From assembly GCF_022531965.1 (NCBI RefSeq), contig NZ_CP092831.1:2322001-2386000 (forward strand): a DNA stretch of 64,000 nt, read 5' to 3'. This DNA comes from Paenibacillus peoriae. GTDB lineage: Bacteria > Bacillota > Bacilli > Paenibacillales > Paenibacillaceae. The notes under the pieces are model-generated. The model ran no database searches. It had not been told where the DNA came from and saw only the letters and a program-made list of their open reading frames with translations. The position numbers and the translations under genes were made by a program. Below, piece after piece: positions 41,733 through 50,835 of the stretch. How positions within the stretch are numbered: position 1 is the stretch's first letter; each line of letters begins with the position of its first letter.

Positions 41733-44186
41733 TTGTTCAGCAATAAAGAAGCATTTAAGCAGGCTTTTCGAGAGCAACTGGTCGGAAGGCTGGGCAAACC
41801 GATGCAGGAGGCTCAGTCGGAAGACGTATATAAGGTTTTGGGTGGCATGATTCGTGAACAAGTCGGCAAGAATTGGGCAGAAACGAACCAAGCCTATAAA
41901 GAAGGACAAGAGAAGCAGATTTATTATTTTTCCCTGGAATTTTTGATAGGTCGTCTACTGGGCAGTAATCTGCTGAATTTGGGCGTCCTGGATATGGTTC
42001 GGCAGGCATTGGGTGAACTGGGCTGGGATCTGGAGGAAATTGAAGAACAGGAGGCGGACGCGGGGCTAGGCAATGGGGGTCTCGGCCGTCTGGCGGCTTG
42101 CTTCATGGACTCGCTGGCATCCCTTGGCTATGCAGGACATGGGTGCGGCATCCGGTATAAATATGGTCTGTTTGAACAGCGTATTGTGGACGGCAATCAG
42201 GTTGAACTGCCGGATTACTGGCTACAGAAAGGGAATGTCTGGGAGGAACGTCGTCCTGATAAAAAGGTCGAGGTTCATTTTTGGGGAAGAGTGGAAACCC
42301 ATGAACAGGAGGGACATCTTGTATTCGAGACAAAGGATGCTGAAACGGTCTGGGCTGTCCCTTACGATATTCCGCTGGTAGGCTATGGTCATACACAGGT
42401 GAATACGCTGCGGATTTGGAGTGCGGAATCAGCGCTTGATCCCGTTCGAGGACCGATTCGAGGCGAAGGCGGTTATTACCGCTTTCTCGACTACAATCGA
42501 TCGGTGGAATCTATCTCCGCATTTCTATATCCGGACGACTCCAATTATGAGGGAAAGCTGCTTCGCTTGAAGCAGCAGTATTTCCTGTGCTCGGCCGGAT
42601 TACAAAGTATTTTGCGTACGTTTGAGAAGCTTCGTTTACCTTATAGCCATTTGCCCGATAAAATAGCACTGCACATTAACGATACACATCCGACCCTAGT
42701 TATTCCGGAACTGATGCGTATTCTGATGGACGTGAAGGGCTTGGGCTGGGACGAAGCATGGGATATTACGACGCGAACCGTTTCATATACGAATCATACG
42801 ATATTAAGTGAGGCGTTGGAACAATGGCCTGTTAATATGGTACGGGAGCTGCTTCCTCGTATTTCTTTAATCATTGAAGAAATTAACAAACGTTATTGCG
42901 CTATGCTACTGGAGCGTTACCCAGGCCAGGACATCAAAATTGGTGAAATGGCGATTATTCACGGTGAACAAATCCGTATGGCCCACTTGGCAATCGTCGG
43001 TAGCTACAGCGTTAATGGGGTGGCTGCGCTGCATACGCAAATATTAAAGGAACGAGAGATGAAGTCGTTTCACGAGCTGTACCCTGACCGTTTTAACAAT
43101 AAAACAAACGGGATTGCCCATCGCCGCTGGCTGATGCACGCCAACCCGGAGCTGGCAAGCTTGTACGATGAGACGATCGGCACACGCTGGAGGACCCGTC
43201 CAAGGGAGCTCATCGACCTGCTTCGTTACAGTGGGGACGAGACGTTCAAAGAACGGATACATGCGATTAAGCGAAATAATAAAGTCAGGCTTGCTGAGTA
43301 TGTTTTTGCAAAACAGGGCGTGCGATTGGATACGTCCTCCATTTTTGATGTACAGGTCAAACGGTTGCATGGTTATAAGCGACAGCTGCTCAATATTTTG
43401 CATGTGATGCATCTATACAGCCAGCTTAAAAGTAATCCGGGCCTGGATGTGACGCCACGCACATTTATTTTTGGAGCCAAAGCCGCCCCCGGTTATTTTC
43501 TCGCCAAACAGACGATCAAGCTCATTAATAACGTGGCGGACACGATCAATCGAGATGTGGAAGTCAAGGACAAGCTGAAAGTCGTTTTCCTTGAAAATTA
43601 TTCGGTCTCACTGGCGGAGCTGATTATTCCTGCGGCGGATGTCAGTGAGCAGATTTCCACGGCAGGCAAAGAAGCTTCAGGCACAGGCAATATGAAATTT
43701 ATGATGAACGGTGCGCTCACAATAGGTACATTGGACGGAGCCAATGTTGAAATGCATGAAATGGTAGGCGATGCCAACATGTTCATTTTTGGATTGAAGG
43801 TGGATCAGATCGAGGCATATTACCGGGACGGCCAGTATTCGGCGCGCAAAACAGCCAACAGTGACGAAAGACTGCGTGAAGTGCTGGATCAACTTGTGAA
43901 CGATGCTCCTTTTACGCGGCATGAACGGGAATTTGAGGCCATTTATCAATCCCTGATTGATCATAATGATGAATACTTTGTGCTCAAGGACTTCGCAGCC
44001 TATGTGGATACGCAGGTTCATATTGAACAGGTGTATCGGAATCCCTCGGAGTGGACTCGGCGTGCTATTGTCAATATGGCACACTCCGGTAAATTTTCTA
44101 GTGATTGTACGATTCAGCAATACGCGGCTGAGATTTGGGACATTGTACCTCTCCAGAACGATGTCTACAAGCGAATTCTGTCCTAA
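41733..44186 (+). CDS. glgP: glycogen phosphorylase
   Basis: 817 residues, full length. Phosphorolysis of alpha-1,4-glucan ends to glucose 1-phosphate. N-terminal KQIYYFSLEFLIGRLLGSNL and GNGGLGRLAACFMDSLASL; the PLP lysine is in EASGTGNMKFMMNGALTIGTLDGANVE (split here as EASGTGNMKF and MMNGALTIGTLDGANVE). TTG 41733 with AGGAGG (41720-41725) 7 bases before it. Shares a transcript with glgC-glgD; glgA and glgB are absent from the window. Confidence 0.95.
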   Translation: MFSNKEAFKQAFREQLVGRLGKPMQEAQSEDVYKVLGGMIREQVGKNWAETNQAYKEGQEKQIYYFSLEFLIGRLLGSNLLNLGVLDMVRQALGELGWDLEEIEEQEADAGLGNGGLGRLAACFMDSLASLGYAGHGCGIRYKYGLFEQRIVDGNQVELPDYWLQKGNVWEERRPDKKVEVHFWGRVETHEQEGHLVFETKDAETVWAVPYDIPLVGYGHTQVNTLRIWSAESALDPVRGPIRGEGGYYRFLDYNRSVESISAFLYPDDSNYEGKLLRLKQQYFLCSAGLQSILRTFEKLRLPYSHLPDKIALHINDTHPTLVIPELMRILMDVKGLGWDEAWDITTRTVSYTNHTILSEALEQWPVNMVRELLPRISLIIEEINKRYCAMLLERYPGQDIKIGEMAIIHGEQIRMAHLAIVGSYSVNGVAALHTQILKEREMKSFHELYPDRFNNKTNGIAHRRWLMHANPELASLYDETIGTRWRTRPRELIDLLRYSGDETFKERIHAIKRNNKVRLAEYVFAKQGVRLDTSSIFDVQVKRLHGYKRQLLNILHVMHLYSQLKSNPGLDVTPRTFIFGAKAAPGYFLAKQTIKLINNVADTINRDVEVKDKLKVVFLENYSVSLAELIIPAADVSEQISTAGKEASGTGNMKFMMNGALTIGTLDGANVEMHEMVGDANMFIFGLKVDQIEAYYRDGQYSARKTANSDERLREVLDQLVNDAPFTRHEREFEAIYQSLIDHNDEYFVLKDFAAYVDTQVHIEQVYRNPSEWTRRAIVNMAHSGKFSSDCTIQQYAAEIWDIVPLQNDVYKRILS

Positions 44187-44210
44187 AACGGCGAAACAGG
44201 CGGAATAGCA

Positions 44211-44238
44211 TTGCTTTTCGAACGCTGAGGGTTATAAT
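44211..44238 (+). promoter_or_regulatory. promoter for the DUF2062 gene
   Basis: TTGCTT (44211-44216), 16 bases, TATAAT (44233-44238). Confidence 0.6.
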
Positions 44239-44319
44239 GACAGTATAGACATAAGTAAGGATGGGAGCTGTAAATACTCATTCCTGAAATTGAATTGTAC
44301 TGTTGAAGGAGTCCTCCTA

Positions 44320-44928
44320 TTGATAAAGCTCAATCCGAAAAGGCTCAAACCTCATAAATCGAAGAAGAACTATAATATGTTTCAAAATATAGGGCGTGCG
44401 ATTCGGCTGAATTTCATCAAGCTGTTGCGCGCCCCTGGAGGAGTTAAAAAGATCTCCTTGGGCTTCGCCATTGGCTTTGCGCTGGAGATGATTGTGATTT
44501 CCACGGCTTCTCTGGTATACCTTGTTTTTTATCCGATTGTTCGTCTCTCTGGCGGCTCGCTGCCTGCGGCCATTGTGGGTAACGTTGTAGGTAAGCTGAC
44601 CTTTTTGCCAATTGTACTAATGCCATTCGCCAAGCAAGTGGGGGCTTGGATTTATCCATCTCATTATCCGGTACATGTCAGGGGCGGACGACTTCACGAG
44701 CATTCTTTTATGGAGCTGTTTCACGGCAACTGGTCTGTATTCAGAGACTTGTTGCACGGAGGCTTGCACATCCTGATCGGCATGTCGATTTTCGGTGTGG
44801 TGCTGGGCATTATCTCGTATTTTGTCATTCAGGTTCTGTATAATCGTTCGCTGCACAAACGGTTGGAGAAGCGGAAGTTGCGTCATGGCGCAGCATTTTC
44901 GGCGGCCAGACTGCTGAAGAATGGATAA
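44320..44928 (+). CDS. DUF2062 membrane protein
   Basis: 202 residues from TTG 44320 (AAGGAG at 44306-44311, 8 bases away). The DUF2062 signature RAPGGVKKISLGFAIGFALEM is followed by membrane segments around residues 50-100 and 150-180, with a basic tail. Members of the family are small cytoplasmic-membrane proteins of unknown role. An ATG at 44377 starts within the frame and would drop the basic N-terminus. Followed 205 bases later by the YhgE gene. Confidence 0.8.
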   Translation: MIKLNPKRLKPHKSKKNYNMFQNIGRAIRLNFIKLLRAPGGVKKISLGFAIGFALEMIVISTASLVYLVFYPIVRLSGGSLPAAIVGNVVGKLTFLPIVLMPFAKQVGAWIYPSHYPVHVRGGRLHEHSFMELFHGNWSVFRDLLHGGLHILIGMSIFGVVLGIISYFVIQVLYNRSLHKRLEKRKLRHGAAFSAARLLKNG

Positions 44929-45132
44929 CTATGTATAAGAAAGAAGCTCTTCGAGCCTATTCATTAGGTCTGAAGGGCTTCTTTGAGTTGGGGCAAGAAA
45001 AAGCCTATGATCTCTATAAGACCCATACGCTTTTGGCATATATTGTAACAGGATTGGCTTCATTTGCTCGAATCGTTTACAATACGTGTGCATACAACAC
45101 TGGACGACAGGTTAATGTACATACAAGGAGTG

Positions 45133-47814
45133 ATGAAGTTGCGGAAGATATGGCAAATCTACTTAACAGACTGGAGAAATGTATTCAAAGTATCGACCGG
45201 GACTTTATTAGTCATTGGCATCATTCTTTTGCCTTCCGTCTATGCATGGGTGAATTTGAAAGCGATGTGGGATCCATATGCGAATACATCTGGAATTAAA
45301 ATTGCAGTTACCAGCCAAGATCAGGGTGCAGAAGTGAATGGTAAGAAGATTAATATCGGCGATGAGGTTTTGCATAACCTTCAAAATAACAAGAAGCTGG
45401 GTTGGACTTTTGTGAATGAAGCGGAAGCACGGAAAGGTGTGTTGGATGGTGATTATTATGCCAGCCTGCTGATCCCGAAAGACTTTTCAGAGAAAATTAC
45501 GAGTGTGCTGACGGAAAATCCGCAAAAGCCGGAAATTGATTACGCCGTAAATGAAAAAATTAATGCAGTAGCTCCGAAAATTACATCTTCGGGGGCAACC
45601 TCTCTGACGAACCAGATTAGCCAAAACTTTATTGAAACTGCCAGCCAGGCGGTATTGACGAAGTTGAAGGATGCTGGAGTAAAGTTGGAGGAGGAACTCC
45701 CGACAATTCGTAACATTGAAAACCGGGTGTTGGAGCTAAATAATCGACTACCGGATATCGATAGGTTGGGCAAACAGGCCTTGGAGCTGGAGCGAAATTT
45801 GCCGAAAATTAAGGCGCAGGGACAAAAGATTATCGCATTGAAGGAGAAAATTCCTGAAATTAACCGCGCCGGTGACCTGGTGCTCAAAATTGACAAAAAC
45901 ATGCCTGAGCTGGACAAGGTAGCCGCTGTTATTTTAGATATCCAAAAAAGACTACCTGATATTCAAAAGGCTGGTGATCGAATTGTTGAACTGGATCAAA
46001 ATTTTAGCAAGGTAGAAAGCGCACTGACCACCGCCCTGGAGGATACGCAAACGGCTCTTAAAGTTATTAATGCTGCCCAGAGGGCACTGCCAGAAGTACA
46101 GCAGATAGCGGACACAGGCAAGGACTTTACAACCGGTTTACTTGAATTTCTGGACAAAAATGAGGGTGCGCTTGATTCGATAGGTACAGTAGTTAAAGAA
46201 GATTTACAACTGGTACAACAAATTGCGAATGAGGTTTCTCAGATTACAGACATCATTCGTGGTGTGGATTTTGATCCTAAAGCAGCACAAGCTGCGGTGA
46301 ATCGTGTCAGCGGTAGGCTGACAACTGCCGTGGGGGTGCTGGATCATATTTCTCAATTGCTGAACCGTGTGAACGGATACTTGCCAAGTCAACCTCTGGA
46401 TTCACTTATTTCCCGTGTGGGCGGGGTGGAGGATCGTTTCCGCCGTCTGAATAGCACAGTAACTAGTATCGGGAATGCCATCCAGCGCGGTGAAAAGCCT
46501 GCGCAAAATCTGCTGGATGACACTGATCGCCTTGCTGGAGAAATCAGTAGCGGAATTGACAACATTTTGGGCAATTATGATACGGAGTATGCACCCGCCA
46601 TTCAAAAGGCGCTAGATCAGATCAAATCCGTAGCCCGCAATTCTGCCAATGTGCTGACTACAGCTCAAGAGCAGCTACCGAATATTGAAAAGCTATTAAA
46701 TGACGCACAGGCTGCAGCAGAATTCGGCCAGCAAGAGCTAACACGTCTCCAGCAGGATCTGCCACAATACCGTCAGAAACTGCATGAAGCGGCGACAATG
46801 ATTCAGGGACGTATGGGCGAGTTTACGAATGCTGTGAACAAAGCAGCAGACTTCGTAAATAACGATTTGCCGACGGTTAAAAGTAAAATTCATCAGGCGG
46901 CAGATTTTGTGCGTAATGATTTGCCCAAAGCGGAACAACAGTTTGTCAAAATGGCTGACTTAATTGAAAATAAATTTCCTGAAGCGGAAAAAGCGGTGCA
47001 CCAAGTGGCCAATTTTGTAAGGACCGATCTTCCAGCTGCCGAGGATTCCATACGTCAGGCTGCAGACACCATTCGCAAGCTTAAGGGCGAAAATGCACTC
47101 GGACGCGCTATTGCATTGCTCAAGGGGGATGTGAAAAAGGAAAGTGAGTTTCTCGGCAGTCCGGTATCGTTGAAGCAGGAACGGATATATCCAATCCCTA
47201 ACTATGGTTCTGCGATGTCACCTTTTTACACTACATTGTCGATTTGGGTAGGTGCGATGCTACTGGTATCAATGTTCAGGGTAGATGTGGATGACCCGGA
47301 AGGACAATTTAAAAGCTACCAAGTGTATTTCGGACGGCTGATGACATTCTCCACAATTGGTATTTTTCAGGCGCTGAGCGTATCTCTCGGTGACTTGTTC
47401 CTGCTCGGGGCGTATGTGGATGCCAAAGTAGCCTTTGTACTATCCTCTATGCTGATCAGTCTGGTGTTTACGGCGATGACCTATACACTAGTTTCTGTGT
47501 TCGGCAATATCGGCAAGGGACTGGCGGTCATCCTGCTGGTGCTTCAATTCTCCAGTTCAGGAGGGACGTTTCCGATTGCGACGAGTACACCATTCTTTCA
47601 GGCGCTGAATCCATTTGTACCATTTACCTATGCGGTTAGTCTGTTACGAGAGACAGTAGGAGGGATGTTGGCTTCAACGGTGATACGGGATGTGGTGATG
47701 CTGTTTGTATTTATCGGTGTTTGCTTCCTGTTTGGATTGGTGTTGAAGAAGCCGCTCAGCAAGCATACGAAAAAAATGGCTGAGCGAGCGAAAGAAACGA
47801 AATTAATTCCTTGA
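45133..47814 (+). CDS. YhgE/Pip-family membrane protein with two tandem-repeat arrays
   Basis: About 893 residues. One N-terminal helix (about 21-40), a long extracellular part, and five to six C-terminal helices from about residue 697 on (GSAMSPFYTTLSIWVGAMLL onwards; PF12051-like ABC-2-type membrane domain). YhgE/Pip proteins act in phage adsorption and type VII secretion. The extracellular part holds six tandem 17-residue repeats at 189-290 (consensus [LIM]P-x-[IL]...), then five 18-residue repeats at 561-650 (consensus [LF]P.....x..AADFV). The start is uncertain: ATG 45133 is only two bases behind AAGGAG, while TTG 45139 is 8 bases behind it. Confidence 0.88.
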   Translation: MKLRKIWQIYLTDWRNVFKVSTGTLLVIGIILLPSVYAWVNLKAMWDPYANTSGIKIAVTSQDQGAEVNGKKINIGDEVLHNLQNNKKLGWTFVNEAEARKGVLDGDYYASLLIPKDFSEKITSVLTENPQKPEIDYAVNEKINAVAPKITSSGATSLTNQISQNFIETASQAVLTKLKDAGVKLEEELPTIRNIENRVLELNNRLPDIDRLGKQALELERNLPKIKAQGQKIIALKEKIPEINRAGDLVLKIDKNMPELDKVAAVILDIQKRLPDIQKAGDRIVELDQNFSKVESALTTALEDTQTALKVINAAQRALPEVQQIADTGKDFTTGLLEFLDKNEGALDSIGTVVKEDLQLVQQIANEVSQITDIIRGVDFDPKAAQAAVNRVSGRLTTAVGVLDHISQLLNRVNGYLPSQPLDSLISRVGGVEDRFRRLNSTVTSIGNAIQRGEKPAQNLLDDTDRLAGEISSGIDNILGNYDTEYAPAIQKALDQIKSVARNSANVLTTAQEQLPNIEKLLNDAQAAAEFGQQELTRLQQDLPQYRQKLHEAATMIQGRMGEFTNAVNKAADFVNNDLPTVKSKIHQAADFVRNDLPKAEQQFVKMADLIENKFPEAEKAVHQVANFVRTDLPAAEDSIRQAADTIRKLKGENALGRAIALLKGDVKKESEFLGSPVSLKQERIYPIPNYGSAMSPFYTTLSIWVGAMLLVSMFRVDVDDPEGQFKSYQVYFGRLMTFSTIGIFQALSVSLGDLFLLGAYVDAKVAFVLSSMLISLVFTAMTYTLVSVFGNIGKGLAVILLVLQFSSSGGTFPIATSTPFFQALNPFVPFTYAVSLLRETVGGMLASTVIRDVVMLFVFIGVCFLFGLVLKKPLSKHTKKMAERAKETKLIP

Positions 47815-47833
47815 TTGTTAAATAGAGAGTGAG

Positions 47834-47996
47834 TTACGGTGGATAAACGCGCTCCGCGAAGGATTTGATCTTACGATCGCTGTTGCCACGGGATTCTTTG
47901 GATTAGATAGACATGAAAAGGTAAGAATCCCGTGGCAAAGGCGAACGCGCCGCTTCTCCAGATTCAAATCCTCCGCTCTGCTGGCATCCGCCGTAA
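47834..47996. repeat. structured intergenic element, copy 2 (long form)
   Basis: Nested inverted repeats: outer TTACGGTGGAT / ATCCGCCGTAA (47834-47844, 47986-47996, one G-T), middle GCGAAGGATTTGA / TCAAATCCTCCGC (47856-47868, 47964-47976, 12 of 13) and inner TTGCCACGGGATTCTT / AAGAATCCCGTGGCAA (47883-47898, 47923-47938, 16 of 16). The tail GGCAAAGGCGAACGC-G-CCGCT (47934-47954) is 20 of 21 identical with the copy at 5110-5130, whose own hairpin has a different sequence. Confidence 0.78.
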
Positions 47997-48037
47997 AGTC
48001 ACCTTCTTTTAATATTCGGCGGGTAGTACGGGGAGGT

Positions 48038-48080
48038 GGCCTCCGCATGTTATGCTTCGGCATGGTGCGGAGGCCTTTTT
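48038..48080 (+). terminator. terminator with TTCG tetraloop
   Basis: GGCCTCCGCA / TGCGGAGGCC with an inner ATGC-TTCG-GCAT hairpin and T5. Confidence 0.9.
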
Positions 48081-48217
48081 GCATGCGCTCTCCAAACTTT
48101 AAATTGCATTTGGGGGTGTTTCAATGCGGTTTGTTCTGGTGAATAAACGGAGTATGGTCTTTTTTGGCATGTAATTTTGCGGAATTTTAAAATCCTTAAG
48201 CAAAGGCGGGAGGTAGT

Positions 48218-49192
48218 ATGGAGTATTCATACTTAGGAAAGTCAGGCTTAAAGGTGAGTCGGTTATGTCTGGGGACGATGAATTTCGGACCAGAAACCGA
48301 AGAAAAGGATGCGTTTAAAATTATGGATGCCGCACTGGATGCGGGCATTAACTTTTTTGATACGGCTAATGTATATGGCCATGACCGTAAAGGTTGGACA
48401 GAGGAAATTATCGGACGTTGGTTCCAGCAGGGCGGCGGAAGACGCGAGAAGGTCGTGTTGGCAACGAAGGTATACGGAGATATGAAAAATGAACATGACG
48501 GACCCAATGCAGGATCAGGCTTGTCTGCTTACAAAATTCGCCGCCATTTGGATGCGTCTCTGAAACGTCTGCAGACCGACCATGTAGAGCTATACCAAAT
48601 GCATCACATTGACCGAAACGTGTCATGGGATGAGCTGTGGGGCGTATTCGAGTCCGTGGTGGATCGGGGACAAGTTGGTTATATCGGTTCCAGTAATTTT
48701 GCGGGCTGGCACATTGCGGTGGCGCAGGCCGAAGCGAAGGCACGGCGTTTTTTGGGGCTTGTATCCGAGCAGCATTTGTACAACTTGAACGAACGTTCCG
48801 CCGAGCTTGAAGTATTACCGGCAGCTCAGGAGCTGGGGCTGGGTGTGATCCCATGGAGCCCGTTGGCGGGCGGACTGCTGGGACGGAATGCGTTAGCTGG
48901 TACAGGTTCCCGCAGCGCACGCGCCAAGGAAAAGGTGGAGCAGAATCGTATGAAGCTGGAGCAATTTGCAGCATTGTCCCGCGAGCTGGGTGAAAAGGAA
49001 GACGTGATTGCACTGGCTTGGGTACTTTCCCATCCGGCTGTAACGGCTCCAATTATCGGACCACGGACCTTAGAACAGTTAGAGGATGCACTACGGGTAC
49101 CTGAGGTCAAATTGAGCGAGGAAGTGCTTGCCAAGCTGAATGAGATTTTCCCGGGTCCGGGAAAACCTGCGCCAGAAGCCTACGCTTGGTAA
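48218..49192 (+). CDS. aldo/keto reductase
   Basis: 324 residues, (beta/alpha)8 AKR fold. NADPH-dependent reduction of carbonyls. The catalytic tetrad is Asp48, Tyr53, Lys84 and His129 (in LYQMHHID); nucleotide-binding region IIGPRTLEQLEDAL. It resembles Bacillus YhdN/IolS-like AKRs. ATG 48218 has GGGAGG upstream. Single gene between terminators; substrate unknown. Confidence 0.9.
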   Translation: MEYSYLGKSGLKVSRLCLGTMNFGPETEEKDAFKIMDAALDAGINFFDTANVYGHDRKGWTEEIIGRWFQQGGGRREKVVLATKVYGDMKNEHDGPNAGSGLSAYKIRRHLDASLKRLQTDHVELYQMHHIDRNVSWDELWGVFESVVDRGQVGYIGSSNFAGWHIAVAQAEAKARRFLGLVSEQHLYNLNERSAELEVLPAAQELGLGVIPWSPLAGGLLGRNALAGTGSRSARAKEKVEQNRMKLEQFAALSRELGEKEDVIALAWVLSHPAVTAPIIGPRTLEQLEDALRVPEVKLSEEVLAKLNEIFPGPGKPAPEAYAW

Positions 49193-49243
49193 TAATACTT
49201 TGTACTCGTCATAAAGCATCATTCTTTGTTAGAAATCATCGGC

Positions 49244-49289
49244 AAAAAGCAGCAGATCAGGAGCCTCTCTTTGATCTGCTGCTTTTTTC
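49244..49289 (+). terminator. terminator of the aldo/keto reductase gene
   Basis: Perfect 16-bp stem AAAAAGCAGCAGATCA / TGATCTGCTGCTTTTT followed by T. Confidence 0.92.
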
Positions 49290-49527
49290 TGGTGCCTGAT
49301 CCACATTTGAACGACCATGGAAAAAATATATATGCGCTAAAACAAAAAGATTAATTCTCCCATTAATGCAAAAAAAACTTCCAGAGATTGTGTTGCTTCT
49401 ACGGTCGCCAGTTTTTGCATATTTCCACGAACCTGATCTATAGCTTTAAAAAATAAAACTCTTTAAATATCGTTATTTCTCATATTAATAATGACTTAGG
49501 TCATTCATTTCAAGAGTTTTTTTACGG

Positions 49528-49556
49528 TTGACAAGGCAAAAGGGATGCTGTATATT
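49528..49556 (+). promoter_or_regulatory. sigma-A promoter of the CobW-family gene
   Basis: TTGACA (49528-49533), 17 bases, TATATT (49551-49556). Nothing else is recognised between 49290 and 49527. Confidence 0.85.
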
Positions 49557-49570
49557 ACTGAAAGTTGGTG

Positions 49571-49594
49571 TTAATAGTAATTATTACGATTTAA
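49571..49594 (+). promoter_or_regulatory. Zur-like operator
   Basis: AATAGTAAT-T-ATTACGATT within an AT-rich 24-base frame: a near-perfect inverted repeat (one mismatch) of AATCGTAAT-N-ATTACGATT, the Zur box of Bacillus. It begins 15 bases after the -10, over the start of transcription, so zinc-bound Zur would repress. Confidence 0.75.
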
Positions 49595-49642
49595 AAAAGA
49601 AAATGAAAATGAAAAGCCGATATTCAAGGGAGCGTACCAGCG

Positions 49643-50830
49643 ATGAATAAGAAAGCAATACCAGTAACAGTGTTGAGCGGATATTTGGGTGCAGGAAAAA
49701 CAACGATTTTGAATCATGTATTAAACAATCGGGACGGAATGAAAGTAGCAGTCATCGTCAATGACATGAGTGAAGTGAATATAGATGCTGAGCTGGTTAA
49801 AAAAGAGGGCGGCTTGTCCAGAACAGAAGAAAAACTGGTCCAGTTGTCTAATGGTTGTATTTGCTGTACATTGCGTGAAGATTTATTGGTGGAGGTCAAG
49901 AAGCTGACGGAACAAGGCGAGTTTGATTATATTTTAATCGAATCTACAGGCATCAGTGAACCTGTGCCAATCGCTCAAACCTTTACGTACGCCGATGAAG
50001 GAACTGGCATTGATTTGGCATCGCTGGCAAAACTGGATTGCATGGTGACCGTAGTCGATGCGAACCGTTTCTGGCATGATTTTGAATCAGGAGAAACGTT
50101 ACTGGATCGCAGGCAGGCTACTGGTGAAGACGACACGCGTGATATCTCGGACTTGCTCATAGACCAGATTGAAACCTGTGATGTATTGATTCTGAATAAG
50201 TGCGATCTGGTTCAGTCTGCTGAGCTGGATAAGCTGGAGGGTGTGCTGCGGAGATTACAGCCTGAAGCCCGAATCATTCGTACTTCCAAGGGAAAGGTCG
50301 CTCCTTCGGACATTTTGAATACAGGGCTGTTCAATTTTGACAAGGCTAGTCAATCCGCTGGATGGATTCGGGAGCTGGAGCTTGAAAGCCATACACCGGA
50401 AACGGACGAATATGGGATAAATTCCTTTGTATATCGTCGTAGAAGACCATTTCATCCTGCAAGATTGGCTGAATTTATGAACTATTGGCCGGAGGAGATC
50501 GTTCGCGCCAAAGGTTTGGCCTGGATTGCCACCCCGCAGGATTGGGCAGCGAGTATTAGTCAGGCAGGACCATCTATTCAATTTGGCCCTGCGGGAAGCT
50601 GGCTTGCTGCATTATCCGAAGAAGAACGGCAGGAGATCGTTGCAGCTGACCCTGAGGCTCTGGACCAATGGGATGAACAATGGGGCGATCGCATGAACGA
50701 AATCGTCATGATCGGTATCGGAATGAATCGACCGGACTTGGAAGAAGAGCTAGATGAATGTCTGCTGAACGATAATGAAATGGATATGGACTGGTCCAGT
50801 TTTGAAAATCCGCTTCCTTGGCCGACATGA
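49643..50830 (+). CDS. yciC: CobW/YciC-type GTPase, zinc-starvation metallochaperone
   Basis: 395 residues, G3E GTPase. P-loop GYLGAGKTT (13-21), zinc-binding CxCC (GCICC, Cys72/74/75), ESTGISEP and NKCD motifs, then the CobW C-terminal domain (YGINSFVYRRRRPFHPARL). In Bacillus, YciC (ZagA) delivers zinc to client enzymes under zinc limitation and is Zur-repressed; the operator at 49571 agrees. AAGGGAG precedes ATG 49643. Ends only five bases before the convergent LysR gene. Confidence 0.93.
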   Translation: MNKKAIPVTVLSGYLGAGKTTILNHVLNNRDGMKVAVIVNDMSEVNIDAELVKKEGGLSRTEEKLVQLSNGCICCTLREDLLVEVKKLTEQGEFDYILIESTGISEPVPIAQTFTYADEGTGIDLASLAKLDCMVTVVDANRFWHDFESGETLLDRRQATGEDDTRDISDLLIDQIETCDVLILNKCDLVQSAELDKLEGVLRRLQPEARIIRTSKGKVAPSDILNTGLFNFDKASQSAGWIRELELESHTPETDEYGINSFVYRRRRPFHPARLAEFMNYWPEEIVRAKGLAWIATPQDWAASISQAGPSIQFGPAGSWLAALSEEERQEIVAADPEALDQWDEQWGDRMNEIVMIGIGMNRPDLEEELDECLLNDNEMDMDWSSFENPLPWPT

Positions 50831-50835
50831 TGAAG

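Noticed and set aside
44931-45299. 122-codon open frame between the DUF2062 and YhgE genes
   Set aside because: No ribosome site at its start, no recognisable similarity, and its second half overlaps the clearly coding start of the YhgE gene in another frame.
47818-48084. 88-codon minus-strand frame over the palindromic element
   Set aside because: It runs through the nested inverted repeats and a terminator, has no ribosome site, and its composition (arginine/proline rich) reflects the repeat rather than a protein.
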